This document shows positions 8,755-17,919 of a stretch of DNA of 64,000 nucleotides, piece by piece; position 1 is the stretch's first letter, and each line of letters begins with the position of its first letter. The stretch comes from CAYJHC01 sp964369465 (GTDB taxonomy: Bacteria; Bacillota; Clostridia; Peptostreptococcales; Anaerovoracaceae): assembly GCA_964369465.1 (NCBI GenBank), contig CAYJEX010000001.1, forward strand, positions 62,001-126,000, in the 5' to 3' direction. The notes beneath the pieces were generated by a model that worked only from the letters and a program-made list of their open reading frames with translations, did not search any database and had not been told where the DNA came from. Both the position numbers and the translations under genes were made by a program.

Positions 8755-8760
8755 ATATAT

Positions 8761-9939
8761 TTAGCTTTTTGACAATCTTCTCAATGCCAAAGCAATTGCC
8801 ATGCTTGGAACAATTTCATTTACTGTTATTTCTGTCCCCAGCAATTCTTCTATCCTCTTGATTCTATATTGAACTGTATTTGCATGAATTCCCATTATTT
8901 CTGCTGTTTTATTATTGCTTAGATCTGTATCTAGTACAAAGGTCTCCAATGTATCTAAAAATTGTTTCTCCTTTGTCTTTCCAACCTCCTTAAATGGCTC
9001 TAACATATCTAAAAATGTTTTTCTTGTTCCACCTCCTTGAATTTCTATTCCAACACAATTTCTTACTAAAGATAGCTCATACTTTGAAAAGTTTCTCTTA
9101 CTTGGATAAATGGTTTCTGCGAAATGTCCTGTTTCATTTATAAGTTGATACCCATCTATTGCACCCTCAATTCCTGTTATTCCTGTCACATGAAAAACAC
9201 TGCAGTCTTTATATTCGTTAAGCGATGAATAGAATTCTATGCATGTAGCACGTTCTTCTTCTCTATGTTTTATTTCTCTTTTTGTTTTAGAAAAAATAAT
9301 GCCATATGTTTCCATCCCTTCATTTATCCTCATAATGTCATTCTCTGTTCTAGAGGTGTTTTGTATTGAAATATCAATATCTTTTTCTGATATCCCTTTA
9401 GCATAAAACACACTAATTATTTTTTCTTCATCAACATTTACTTCTTTGTTAAGTGTGTATACTAAGCTTCTATTCCCTCTTCGTAAAGCTTTAATTAGTT
9501 CTGCTCTTGTATCTTTTTTTACAGTGTATTTCCACATTACAATTGCAATCTCTATAATTTCTGCTAGCTTTGAAATTTCTTCACCTGTATATGAATCATC
9601 ATTATCCACTAACATTAGAAAATTTTTCTCTCCAGCAATGTTAATTGGACCCCAGTATGTCAAAACTCCATTTATGTCCTTTACTTTGTATGCACTTTCT
9701 CTATTATTTGCATTGTTTCTCCATGCTTCTACCGCCTCTTCAATGGTTGTTTTTTTTCGCGTTTCCACAGAAAATACTGGGTTAAAGTCCTGGCTGACAA
9801 TAACCGCTTGAAAGTTATTTGCAATAGCCGCTTCTCTAAGTGCAATCTGAAAATTGTCATATCTTTCAAAGTTAAGCAAGTGAAAGATGCTATTGCTGAT
9901 CAACTTGTTTTGAAATGTATCTTCTTTAGTAAATTCCAT
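8761..9939 (-). CDS. PucR/CdaR-type transcriptional regulator
   Basis: 392 aa. The C-terminal part carries the PucR-family helix-turn-helix: LDTDLSNNKTAEIMGIH followed by NTVQYRIKRIEELLG, at about residues 330-370. The N-terminal two thirds is a putative sensor region with no motif I recognise. It starts 13 bp after ftsH with an AAGGAAG site inside the gap, so it is probably co-transcribed with ftsH, and it sits directly upstream of the mmdA operon on the same strand. By position it is the best candidate to control mmdA through the 8710-8754 inverted repeat. The ligand is unknown. Confidence 0.8.
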   Translation of the reverse strand: MEFTKEDTFQNKLISNSIFHLLNFERYDNFQIALREAAIANNFQAVIVSQDFNPVFSVETRKKTTIEEAVEAWRNNANNRESAYKVKDINGVLTYWGPINIAGEKNFLMLVDNDDSYTGEEISKLAEIIEIAIVMWKYTVKKDTRAELIKALRRGNRSLVYTLNKEVNVDEEKIISVFYAKGISEKDIDISIQNTSRTENDIMRINEGMETYGIIFSKTKREIKHREEERATCIEFYSSLNEYKDCSVFHVTGITGIEGAIDGYQLINETGHFAETIYPSKRNFSKYELSLVRNCVGIEIQGGGTRKTFLDMLEPFKEVGKTKEKQFLDTLETFVLDTDLSNNKTAEIMGIHANTVQYRIKRIEELLGTEITVNEIVPSMAIALALRRLSKS

Positions 9940-9952
9940 ATATTCTTCCTTT

Positions 9953-12034
9953 TTATTTTTTATCTTCTTCTATTTCTTCTTCTATTTTGTCATCCTCTTC
10001 AATTCCATTTTCTTCTATTTCGTCGTCTTCTTCTATTTCGTCGTCTTTAGCATCAAGTTCTTCATCATCACTTAGATAATCACCATCATATGCTGCTAAT
10101 TCCGCCTCTTCTCTAGCTTTTTCTTCTTCAATCATTCTTTGCGTTTCTTCTGCTTCCTCTTTATTTCTTTTTGCAATGTCAATCTCTTTTTCTTTTACTT
10201 CATCTCCTAAAGATTTAGCAGTAATTTCTTTCGTATATAAAGCTTCAAATTGTTCTCCGTCTAGCGTTTCAATTTCAAGTAAAGCGTCTGCTACTTCATG
10301 TAGAATTTCAATGCTCTTGCTTAAAATGGTTTCTGCTTCACTATATGCTTCTTTGATAATCTTCTTAACTTCTTCGTCAATTTCAGAAGCCGTTTCTTCC
10401 GAATAATTTTTTCTAGTTGAAAAATCTTTTCCTAAAAACACTTCATCTGACGAGCTATAGTTTACTGTTCCTAGCTTTTCACTAAACCCATATTTTGTAA
10501 CCATTTCTTTTGCAATATCAGTAGCTCTCATTATATCATTACTAGCACCTGTACTAATATCGTCTAGCACTAGCATTTCTGCTACTCTTCCTCCTAATAA
10601 ATGTACAATTTGTTCTCTCATTCCAGATTTTGTAGCATAATACTTATCTTCCTTTGGAAGTATCATCGTAAATCCACCAGCTCTTCCTCTAGGTACTATT
10701 GTAATTTGATGCACAGGGTCTGTCCCTGGAAGTGCTCGTGCAACTATGGCATGCCCAGCTTCATGATAGGCAGTTAACTTACGTTCTTCTTCACTTATTA
10801 CTCTGCTCTTCTTTTCTGGACCTGCAATAACTTTTGTGATAGCTTCTTCTATCTCTGTCATTCTGATAAGTCTTCCATTTCTTCTCGCTGTCAAAAGAGC
10901 CGCTTCGTTAAGCATGTTCTCTATATCCGCAGGCGTAAAACCAGGTGTTCTTCTTGCTAAAACTTTAGGGTCTACTTCTGGAGCCAAAGGTTTGTTTCTA
11001 GAGTGTACTCTAAATATGTCTTCTCTCCCTTTAATGTCGGGCGAGCCTATTACTATTTGTCTATCAAATCTACCAGGTCTCAATAATGCAGGATCCAGAA
11101 TATCAGGCCTATTTGTAGCTGCTAAAATAATTATTCCTTTATTTACAGCAAAACCATCCATCTCTACTAGAAGTTGATTTAATGTCTGCTCTCTTTCATC
11201 GTGACCACCTCCAAAACCTGCTCCTCTTTTTCTACCAACTGCATCTATTTCATCAATAAATATAATACAAGGTGAATTCTTTTTTGCTTGTTCAAATAAG
11301 TCTCTAACTCTTGACGCACCAACCCCTACAAACATTTCAACAAAATCTGAACCACTTATGGTGAAAAATGGCACTCCTGCTTCTCCTGCCGCCGCTCTTG
11401 AAATATATGTCTTTCCTGTTCCTGGAGGGCCAACTAAAAGTATTCCCTTTGGGATTCTCGCTCCGATGTTATTATATTTTCTAGGATTTCTTAAAAAGTC
11501 AACAACTTCTTCTAATTCCTCTTTTTCTTCATCTAATCCAGCGACATCTGCAAATGTAAGTTTTTTTAATTCATTCCCAGTTTGAAGCTTTGCCTTGCTC
11601 TTACCAAATTGCATCGCCTTGCCACCGCCACCTGCCTGATTCATCATCATAAACCAAAAGAAAACCAGTAATAGTATCATAAGTAATGATGGTAATAGGC
11701 TAATGTACCATGGCGTTTTATATGGTTTTTCGTTTGATAATACTATTTTCCCTTCTTGCATTTGAGGATATATATATTTTTCATTGATCCAATTTATTTC
11801 TACAATTGAAGATGCATATGTTCCATATATTGTCCCACTTTCTGTAGCTCCTGTAAGTCTCAATTCTTCTATATGCAGCTCTTTTATCTCATTATTTTCT
11901 ACTTTACTTGTAAACTCAGAAAACGAAATTTCTTTTGAATCTTCGCCTCCACCAGATGTAAGAAAGTATGACATCGCAATTACTAGTAAAAATACCACTA
12001 AATATATCCCTATGCTTTTCCCTCTTCTTTTCAT
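9953..12034 (-). CDS. ftsH: ATP-dependent zinc metalloprotease FtsH
   Basis: Membrane-anchored AAA+ protease that degrades misassembled membrane proteins and regulators. 693 aa. Membrane helices at about 8-26 and 110-131 flank an extracellular loop. The AAA module has Walker A GPPGTGKT (202-209), Walker B IIFIDEID (257-264) and the second region of homology at ATNRPDILDPALLRPGRFDR. The protease zinc site is HEAGH (424-428). The C-terminal 45-50 residues are almost entirely Asp/Glu (DDEIEEDDEIEENGIEEDD), an unusual acidic tail. It follows tilS, as in many Firmicutes, but the hypoxanthine phosphoribosyltransferase gene usually between them is missing; the gap is 82 bp. Confidence 0.97.
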   Translation of the reverse strand: MKRRGKSIGIYLVVFLLVIAMSYFLTSGGGEDSKEISFSEFTSKVENNEIKELHIEELRLTGATESGTIYGTYASSIVEINWINEKYIYPQMQEGKIVLSNEKPYKTPWYISLLPSLLMILLLVFFWFMMMNQAGGGGKAMQFGKSKAKLQTGNELKKLTFADVAGLDEEKEELEEVVDFLRNPRKYNNIGARIPKGILLVGPPGTGKTYISRAAAGEAGVPFFTISGSDFVEMFVGVGASRVRDLFEQAKKNSPCIIFIDEIDAVGRKRGAGFGGGHDEREQTLNQLLVEMDGFAVNKGIIILAATNRPDILDPALLRPGRFDRQIVIGSPDIKGREDIFRVHSRNKPLAPEVDPKVLARRTPGFTPADIENMLNEAALLTARRNGRLIRMTEIEEAITKVIAGPEKKSRVISEEERKLTAYHEAGHAIVARALPGTDPVHQITIVPRGRAGGFTMILPKEDKYYATKSGMREQIVHLLGGRVAEMLVLDDISTGASNDIMRATDIAKEMVTKYGFSEKLGTVNYSSSDEVFLGKDFSTRKNYSEETASEIDEEVKKIIKEAYSEAETILSKSIEILHEVADALLEIETLDGEQFEALYTKEITAKSLGDEVKEKEIDIAKRNKEEAEETQRMIEEEKAREEAELAAYDGDYLSDDEELDAKDDEIEEDDEIEENGIEEDDKIEEEIEEDKK

Positions 12035-12116
12035 TTATTGCCCTTTCTTTAAAAACTTCATTCCAATTATAGCCTACTTAACATTTTGCTATTATTATAT
12101 GTTTTGCTCTAGTTTC

Positions 12117-13577
12117 TTATCCTTCTTGCTCTTCATTTTTAACTTTTAGTATTAATACTTTTTGTGTCTTTTCCGACAATTTGTATTTTCCCGTAACTCT
12201 TTCCCTAATAATGCATTTAGGTATCCAAATTATTTCTTTACCTAATGCCACCATCCAAATGTTATCCCTTTCTTCTCTCGGCACTTTTTGGTCTACAAAA
12301 ATATCTTGAATTTTTTTTCTTCCTTCAGCGTTTTTCATATATATATAATCGCCTGATTCTCTTGTTCTTACAGACAATTGTCTCACGCTTTCCTTGATTG
12401 TGCTATTTTCTTCTATAAACAAATCATAGTCCAGTGCAATTTCATTTTCTTTATACTCGTATGTGTCCAGTTTTGAAGTCATAACCGCAATTCTTGGTTT
12501 GTCTTTTTTATTTAATGACTGTGAATTTTTTTTCTTGTCAAACATGTTTTCGTTATAAAGTCTTACTTTTCTTCCAAGAACTTCTCCCATGTATCCATTT
12601 GGAAATTGCACCAAACCTGTCCATGTACTGTCTAATATTTTTTCATCTAGATTGTGTATATGCACCTGTCCTATATTTTTTCTTAAGTTCAGAACATGAA
12701 ACGCTTTAATAATTATTCTCGTTCTAACAGCCTTATTTGTGTTAGCAAGTTTCTGTCTGTCTAAAAATATTTCTCCAGGTCTAGCTTCTACTAGTAGTGC
12801 TTTAAAGTCCTCTTCCATTCTTGCCCAAATATATTCTCTATCTTTTTTGACGCTTTCCATATTATTCGAAAGTGCTCTTGCAAAGTTTTTATTAAAATTT
12901 TCTTTAATAAATGGTATTAATTCTAATCTAACCTTATTTCTTGTATAGTCACTCTCGTCATTTGTTTTATCATGTTTATAAGGAACTTTGTTTTCATCGC
13001 AAAACGATAATATTTCATGTTTTTCAACACAAAGAAGAGGTCTAACTAATTGAATTTTACTATCAATATTTCGGATATAGTCTATCCCTGCAATTCCATC
13101 TATGCTTGCCCCTCTTATAAGCTTCATCATTATAGTTTCTGCCTGATCATCTAAATTATGTGCTGTGACAATTTTTACATTGCAAAACATCAAACTTTTT
13201 CTTATTATTTCCATCGAAGTATCTTTATATGCATTATATCTGATTTCTCTTCCTGCTTCTTCCACGGATATTTTGTAATTTGTAGCCCATTCCTTACAAT
13301 CAATTTTATACGATACACATTTAACTTTAGTCTTTTCACAAATCGATTCAACGAACCTTTGATCTTCATCCGCCTCTTCGCCTCTTATCATATGATTGAC
13401 ATGAACTGCTGTGATATCGAATTTCATTTCATTTTTCATTTCCAACAAAATAGAAAACAGGCACATAGAGTCCGCCCCTCCTGAAAGTCCCAAAACAATA
13501 TGGTCCCCTTCTTCAATGAGCATTTCATCTTCAATTTTCTTTTTTACCGTTTGAAAGACTTTGCTTTTTGTAATCAT
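12117..13577 (-). CDS. tilS: tRNA(Ile)-lysidine synthetase
   Basis: Uses ATP and lysine to convert C34 of the AUA-reading tRNA(Ile) to lysidine; essential in most bacteria. The PP-loop motif is GLSGGADSMCL near residues 30-40, with VHVNHMIRG and AHNLDDQAET in the N-terminal domain and a C-terminal TilS domain containing the GRKKIQDIFVDQKVPREERD stretch. I place the start at the ATG at 13577 (486 aa) because AAAAGGGATAAGG lies just upstream. A TTG six codons earlier (13595) has only a weak site and would give 492 aa. It is the third gene of metG-tatD-tilS-ftsH. Confidence 0.95.
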   Translation of the reverse strand: MITKSKVFQTVKKKIEDEMLIEEGDHIVLGLSGGADSMCLFSILLEMKNEMKFDITAVHVNHMIRGEEADEDQRFVESICEKTKVKCVSYKIDCKEWATNYKISVEEAGREIRYNAYKDTSMEIIRKSLMFCNVKIVTAHNLDDQAETIMMKLIRGASIDGIAGIDYIRNIDSKIQLVRPLLCVEKHEILSFCDENKVPYKHDKTNDESDYTRNKVRLELIPFIKENFNKNFARALSNNMESVKKDREYIWARMEEDFKALLVEARPGEIFLDRQKLANTNKAVRTRIIIKAFHVLNLRKNIGQVHIHNLDEKILDSTWTGLVQFPNGYMGEVLGRKVRLYNENMFDKKKNSQSLNKKDKPRIAVMTSKLDTYEYKENEIALDYDLFIEENSTIKESVRQLSVRTRESGDYIYMKNAEGRKKIQDIFVDQKVPREERDNIWMVALGKEIIWIPKCIIRERVTGKYKLSEKTQKVLILKVKNEEQEG

Positions 13578-13649
13578 TTCCTTATCCCTTTTCAAAATTC
13601 GCTTTACCTAAAAACCTATATCTTTGTATGTAGCTTTTATATATAACTT

Positions 13650-14492
13650 CTATTCATCAATGCCAAAAAACCTCATTCCATTCTTGCATGTAATCTTTGC
13701 TACTTCTTCGTATTCCATCTCCTTGATTTCTGCTATTTTTTCTGCAACTTGCTTTACGTATGGCGTTTTATTTTCTTTCCCTCTATGAGGTTCAGGGCTT
13801 AAATATGGAGAATCTGTCTCTATGGTTATAAACTCTATTGGTATTCCTGCTACCACTCCTCTTGTTTTTTTATTTGTTTTATATGTCACTGGTCCTGCAA
13901 TAGAAATTGTTGCCCCTAATTTTATATATTCCTTTGCAAGCTCTCTACTTCCAGAAAAGCAGTGAAGTAATACTCTTGCATCTTTCACTTTTTCTCCTCC
14001 TGGGGCATCTCTCATCGGAAACCAACTTTTTCTTTCTTCTGAAAATGCACCTTCTTCAATTAGGATATCCATTACTTCCTTATCGGCATCTCTAGAATGA
14101 ATAACTATAGGTTTTTTTATTTTGTTAGCTAGTTGTATTTGCTTCCTAAATGCTTCTACTTGTTTATCTTGTGGAGAAAGGTTTCGGTAGTAGTCTAGTC
14201 CTATTTCTCCTACTGCTCTTACTTCTTCTTTTTTTGCTAGGCCCTCTAAAAGTTTCAACGTGATTTCATCTAGCTTATCCGCTTCGTGAGGGTGATACCC
14301 CACTGTCGCAAAACAAAAATCGTATTCTTTACTATGATTTACTGCAATTTGTGAACTTTCTAAATCAAAAGCGCTATCTATCACATACTTTACTTCCGAG
14401 CGTATAACATCTTCAAACAGCTGTTCTCTCTTGTCATTAGAATTTCCCTCGCTATTAAAATGACTATGCACATCAAACAAAATCTTTTCCAA
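13650..14492 (-). CDS. tatD: TatD-family metal-dependent deoxyribonuclease
   Basis: 280 aa TIM-barrel hydrolase. The metal ligands are visible: DVHSHFN at the N-terminus, AVGEIGLDYYRN, PIVIHSRDAD, LLHCFSGS and the final TDSPYLSPEPHRGK. Family members are 3'-5' DNA exonucleases, and the activity is assumed here. It starts with TTG at 14492, supported by AAGGAGATATAAT directly before it. It follows metG by 40 bp, a frequent pairing (metG-tatD) in Firmicutes. Confidence 0.93.
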   Translation of the reverse strand: MEKILFDVHSHFNSEGNSNDKREQLFEDVIRSEVKYVIDSAFDLESSQIAVNHSKEYDFCFATVGYHPHEADKLDEITLKLLEGLAKKEEVRAVGEIGLDYYRNLSPQDKQVEAFRKQIQLANKIKKPIVIHSRDADKEVMDILIEEGAFSEERKSWFPMRDAPGGEKVKDARVLLHCFSGSRELAKEYIKLGATISIAGPVTYKTNKKTRGVVAGIPIEFITIETDSPYLSPEPHRGKENKTPYVKQVAEKIAEIKEMEYEEVAKITCKNGMRFFGIDE

Positions 14493-14532
14493 ATTATATC
14501 TCCTTAATTGTACTGTACATATACGCTACTAT

Positions 14533-16467
14533 TTATGTTACTGGATTTCCATCATCCGCTAGCGTTGTAACGAACTCTAGTGTTTCTTTACCATTTGTAA
14601 CATTATCTGCAAATAATATCATTCCTTCAGAGTTCATTCCCCTCAATGTTCTTGGCTTTAAATTTGCAACTACTATCACTTTTTTTCCTACAGTCTCTTC
14701 TGGCTTATACTGTTCTGCCACCCCCGATAAAATCTGTCTTGTCTCCGTTCCCATTTTCACTTGAAAAACCAATAGTTTATCAGCTTTTGGATGTTTTTCT
14801 GCTGATACAATTGTACCCACTCTTAAGTCAATTTTGTCAAAACTATCATATTCTATTTCATCTTTTAACTTTAGTTTTATATTTTCCATACCATTTCCAT
14901 TTAGCTTCTCTAATTCTTCCAATTCTTTTTCTATATCCAATCTAGGGAAAATAGGATCTCCCTTTTCTACTTTTTGACCATTTAATTGATAAAATGTTTT
15001 CGCGCTTTCCCATTTAACCTTGTCTTCATTTATCCCTAGTTGCTTCATTATCTTTGCAGATGTAGTATGCATATACGGATAAATAAGAACCGAAACAATT
15101 CTGAGCGACTCTGCTAAATTATACAATACTGTATTTAGTCTTTCTTTATCTTGTTCATTTCTAGCAAGAACCCAAGGCATTGTTTCATCTATATATTTAT
15201 TTGCTCTTCGCACTAATATCCATATTTCCTCTAATGCCAAGTTAAATGCAAATTTATCCATTTGCTGCTCTACTTTACTAGATGCTTTTGTTGCAATTGA
15301 AATCAAATCCAAGTCAATTTCTTTGTCATTTCCATTTGCTTCTACATATGAAGGGATTTCTCCTCCGTTGTATTTCTCAATCATACTTACTGTTCTAGAT
15401 ACTAAATTCCCTAAATCATTTGCCAAATCATAGTTCATTCTTTTAAGCATTACTTCGTTTGTGAAAACTCCATCTTGTCCAAATGTATATTCTCTTAGAA
15501 GGAAATATTTTAAGGCATCTATTCCATATCTATCAATAAGTTTCACAGGATCAACAACATTCCCTTTTGATTTACTCATCTTACCGCCTTCCAGCAAAAG
15601 CCACCCATGCCCTAAAACTTGTTTAGGCAATGGAATATCTAAAGCCATAAGCATTGCTGGCCATATTATCGAGTGAAATCTAACTATTTCTTTACCAACA
15701 AGGTGCACATTTGCCGGCCAATATTTGTTATATTTTTCAGGGTCATCTGGATAACCAAGAGCTGTGATATAGTTAGTTAATGCATCTAACCATACGTAAA
15801 CTACATGTTTTTCATCGATTGGTACTTTCACACCCCAATCAAACGTTGATCTTGAAACACACAAATCTTCTAATCCCTGATTAATGAATGCCCTCATTTC
15901 ATTTCTTCTTGATTCTGGTTCTAAGAAGGTTGGATTTTCGTCAAAAAGCTTTAGTAATTTATCACTGTATTTTGATAGTTTGAAAAAATATGCTTCCTCT
16001 TTTGCTTCTTCAACTTCTCTTCCACAGTCAGGACATTTTCCATCTATTAATTGGCTTTCCGTCCAAAATGACTCACATGGTTTGCAATACAATCCTACAT
16101 ACTCACCCTTGTATATCTCTCCTTTGTCATATAATCTCTTGAATAATTCTTGAACTCTTGTTACATGTCTTTCTTCTGTTGTTCTAATAAAATCGTCGTA
16201 TGATATTTCCATTGTTGCCCATAATTCTTTGATTCCTGCAACTACATTATCTACGTATTCCTGAGGTTTTACTCCTTGTTTACTTGCTATATCTTGAATT
16301 TTTTGTCCATGTTCATCAGTTCCTGTAAGAAACATCACGTCATATCCTAGTGCCCTTTTAAATCTAGCCATTGCATCTGCCATAACAGTACAATATGTAT
16401 GGCCTATGTGCAGATTAGAGCTTGGGTAGTAAATAGGTGTTGAGATATAAAATTTTTTCTCTGACAT
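14533..16467 (-). CDS. metG: Methionyl-tRNA synthetase
   Basis: Charges tRNA(Met). 644 aa. Class I signatures: YYPSSNLHIGHTY (HIGH-type) near residue 20 and KMSKSKGNVV (KMSKS) near 297-306. The zinc-knuckle cysteines are in YCKPCESFW and CPDCGREVEE. The C-terminal 110 residues form the tRNA-binding (EMAP/Trbp111-like) domain with IDLRVGTIVSAEKHPKADKL. ATG start with an AAGGAAAA site. First gene of a leftward operon with tatD and tilS. No T-box is seen in the leader. Confidence 0.97.
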   Translation of the reverse strand: MSEKKFYISTPIYYPSSNLHIGHTYCTVMADAMARFKRALGYDVMFLTGTDEHGQKIQDIASKQGVKPQEYVDNVVAGIKELWATMEISYDDFIRTTEERHVTRVQELFKRLYDKGEIYKGEYVGLYCKPCESFWTESQLIDGKCPDCGREVEEAKEEAYFFKLSKYSDKLLKLFDENPTFLEPESRRNEMRAFINQGLEDLCVSRSTFDWGVKVPIDEKHVVYVWLDALTNYITALGYPDDPEKYNKYWPANVHLVGKEIVRFHSIIWPAMLMALDIPLPKQVLGHGWLLLEGGKMSKSKGNVVDPVKLIDRYGIDALKYFLLREYTFGQDGVFTNEVMLKRMNYDLANDLGNLVSRTVSMIEKYNGGEIPSYVEANGNDKEIDLDLISIATKASSKVEQQMDKFAFNLALEEIWILVRRANKYIDETMPWVLARNEQDKERLNTVLYNLAESLRIVSVLIYPYMHTTSAKIMKQLGINEDKVKWESAKTFYQLNGQKVEKGDPIFPRLDIEKELEELEKLNGNGMENIKLKLKDEIEYDSFDKIDLRVGTIVSAEKHPKADKLLVFQVKMGTETRQILSGVAEQYKPEETVGKKVIVVANLKPRTLRGMNSEGMILFADNVTNGKETLEFVTTLADDGNPVT

Positions 16468-16579
16468 GATTTTTTCCTTCCTTATCTGTTTATATATTGT
16501 TATTTCTACATATCGATTTTGTCGCCAATTCTATTTGAAAAGACAACAAAAACAAAGTAATATCATTGCCTTTCATATT

Positions 16580-16608
16580 AGTATATATCACTTTTTTGTT
16601 ATTTGCAA
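16580..16608 (-). promoter_or_regulatory. Promoter of the metG operon
   Basis: Minus strand TTGCAA (16608-16603), 17-bp spacer, TATACT (16585-16580). The leader to the metG ATG is about 105 nt. The 16468-16784 intergenic stretch holds this promoter and the terminator at 16692-16732, and I see nothing else in it. Confidence 0.55.
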
Positions 16609-16691
16609 TTAAGCCTTATGGTTTTTTTGTATTTTTACTACAAAATTTTATTTTTATGTCTTACAACATCATAGATATGCTCCTATAACTT

Positions 16692-16732
16692 TTAAAAAAA
16701 GTTCCCTGCGAGATAATGCACTCACAGGGAAA
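16692..16732 (-). terminator. Rho-independent terminator upstream of metG
   Basis: On the minus strand TTCCCTGTGAG and CTCGCAGGGAA form an 11-bp stem with one mismatch, followed by CTTTTTTTAAAA. It ends the operon that finishes at 16785. Confidence 0.8.
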
Positions 16733-16784
16733 TATATATCAAATACTCTAGCAAATTGGGCTAGTGTATTTAGAAACACACCCT

Positions 16785-17858
16785 TTATTTTAGTTTAAAC
16801 TCCATAACTACGGGCATATGGTCAGTATATTCAAACTGTGTATCTACCGTTTTTACTGTCTCAACAACAATGTTATGCGAAACAATAAACCCATCTATCA
16901 GCACAAGTGTTGATTTCTCAGGATCATATGGAATATCATTAAGTCTTGAAGTAGGTAAGTATCCTCCCTCAGAATAATTTGTTGCTCTCACAAAATCATC
17001 CCCCAAGAATTCCTCTGGAAATGGCTGTGCCCATCCAAAATCAACATTTTTCCCCTCATTAAAGTCCTCACCTGAACTCCCAGTGAAATCATGGTTGAAA
17101 TCTCCCCCTGCGATTACATAGTTCCCTCCGTCAAGTTTTGATCTCATATCATCGAAAAGCATCTGCATTTGTGCATCTCTAATTTCATCATCTGCACCGT
17201 ATGCAGATAAATGTACATGATATATATATAGTTTTTTACCATTATTTACTTTAATAGATTGAACCGTGTAGCATCTATCTAGATCGAAAAGTTTGCTAAA
17301 CCCACTTGAAATAGGCAAACTTCTTCTTATACCATCACTTAATTCGTATTTTGACAAAGTTACAAGCTCTGACTTTGATGCTCCTATTGGTTTTGTGATA
17401 GGGTAGAACAAATATGCCGAGTCATAATTTTGTGCTTCCATCATGTGGTATTCTGCAAAGTTATCCTTTACTATTTCTGCTTGATTGATATCATAACTTC
17501 TATCTGCCTTTGTATCTACTTCTTGCAAAAGAACAATATCTGGATTTAGGCTCTTCGCAATATCTAAAGCGGATTGAACATTCATTGTAACTTCTTCTTC
17601 GCTCACTCCTCTAGAATCTTCTCCTCCATCCATGAAAAAAGTATAGTCACTACTATATGCTCCATACCCAATATTATATGTTACTATTGTCTGTGTTTCT
17701 TCCCACTCTAATATTTCTTTTTCAAATTCTCCCGTTGGTTGAATTTCTTGCATATCTTCTATTCTCTCATAGTCAACAAACACATATACAAGGTATCCCA
17801 TTACTACTGTCAAAATCAGTAAAATTACCATCCATGCCACTCTTAACACCTTCTTCAT
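16785..17858 (-). CDS. Membrane-anchored endonuclease/exonuclease/phosphatase-fold protein
   Basis: 357 aa from the ATG at 17858, chosen because AAAGGAG lies about 9 bp before it; a GTG at 17885 has no such site. An N-terminal membrane helix (about 8-28) anchors it, and the catalytic domain faces outside. EEP-fold motifs: TYNIGYGAYSSD (metal Asn), LLQEVDTKAD (Glu), YHVHLSAYG, IAGGDFNHDF (GDFN) and the terminal YTDHMPVVMEFKL (Asp-His). The family includes DNases, sphingomyelinases and inositol-phosphate phosphatases, and the substrate here is not decidable. It is followed by a strong terminator. Confidence 0.85.
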   Translation of the reverse strand: MKKVLRVAWMVILLILTVVMGYLVYVFVDYERIEDMQEIQPTGEFEKEILEWEETQTIVTYNIGYGAYSSDYTFFMDGGEDSRGVSEEEVTMNVQSALDIAKSLNPDIVLLQEVDTKADRSYDINQAEIVKDNFAEYHMMEAQNYDSAYLFYPITKPIGASKSELVTLSKYELSDGIRRSLPISSGFSKLFDLDRCYTVQSIKVNNGKKLYIYHVHLSAYGADDEIRDAQMQMLFDDMRSKLDGGNYVIAGGDFNHDFTGSSGEDFNEGKNVDFGWAQPFPEEFLGDDFVRATNYSEGGYLPTSRLNDIPYDPEKSTLVLIDGFIVSHNIVVETVKTVDTQFEYTDHMPVVMEFKLK

Positions 17859-17919
17859 CAATTTGCTCCTTTGCATTCTTGCCACATCCGTATAGTTACT
17901 CTATCGCTTCAAATATTTT

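Noticed and set aside
16468..16784. T-box leader before metG
   Set aside because: No TGGNACCGCG-type antiterminator motif on the minus strand; the only terminator belongs to the upstream gene.
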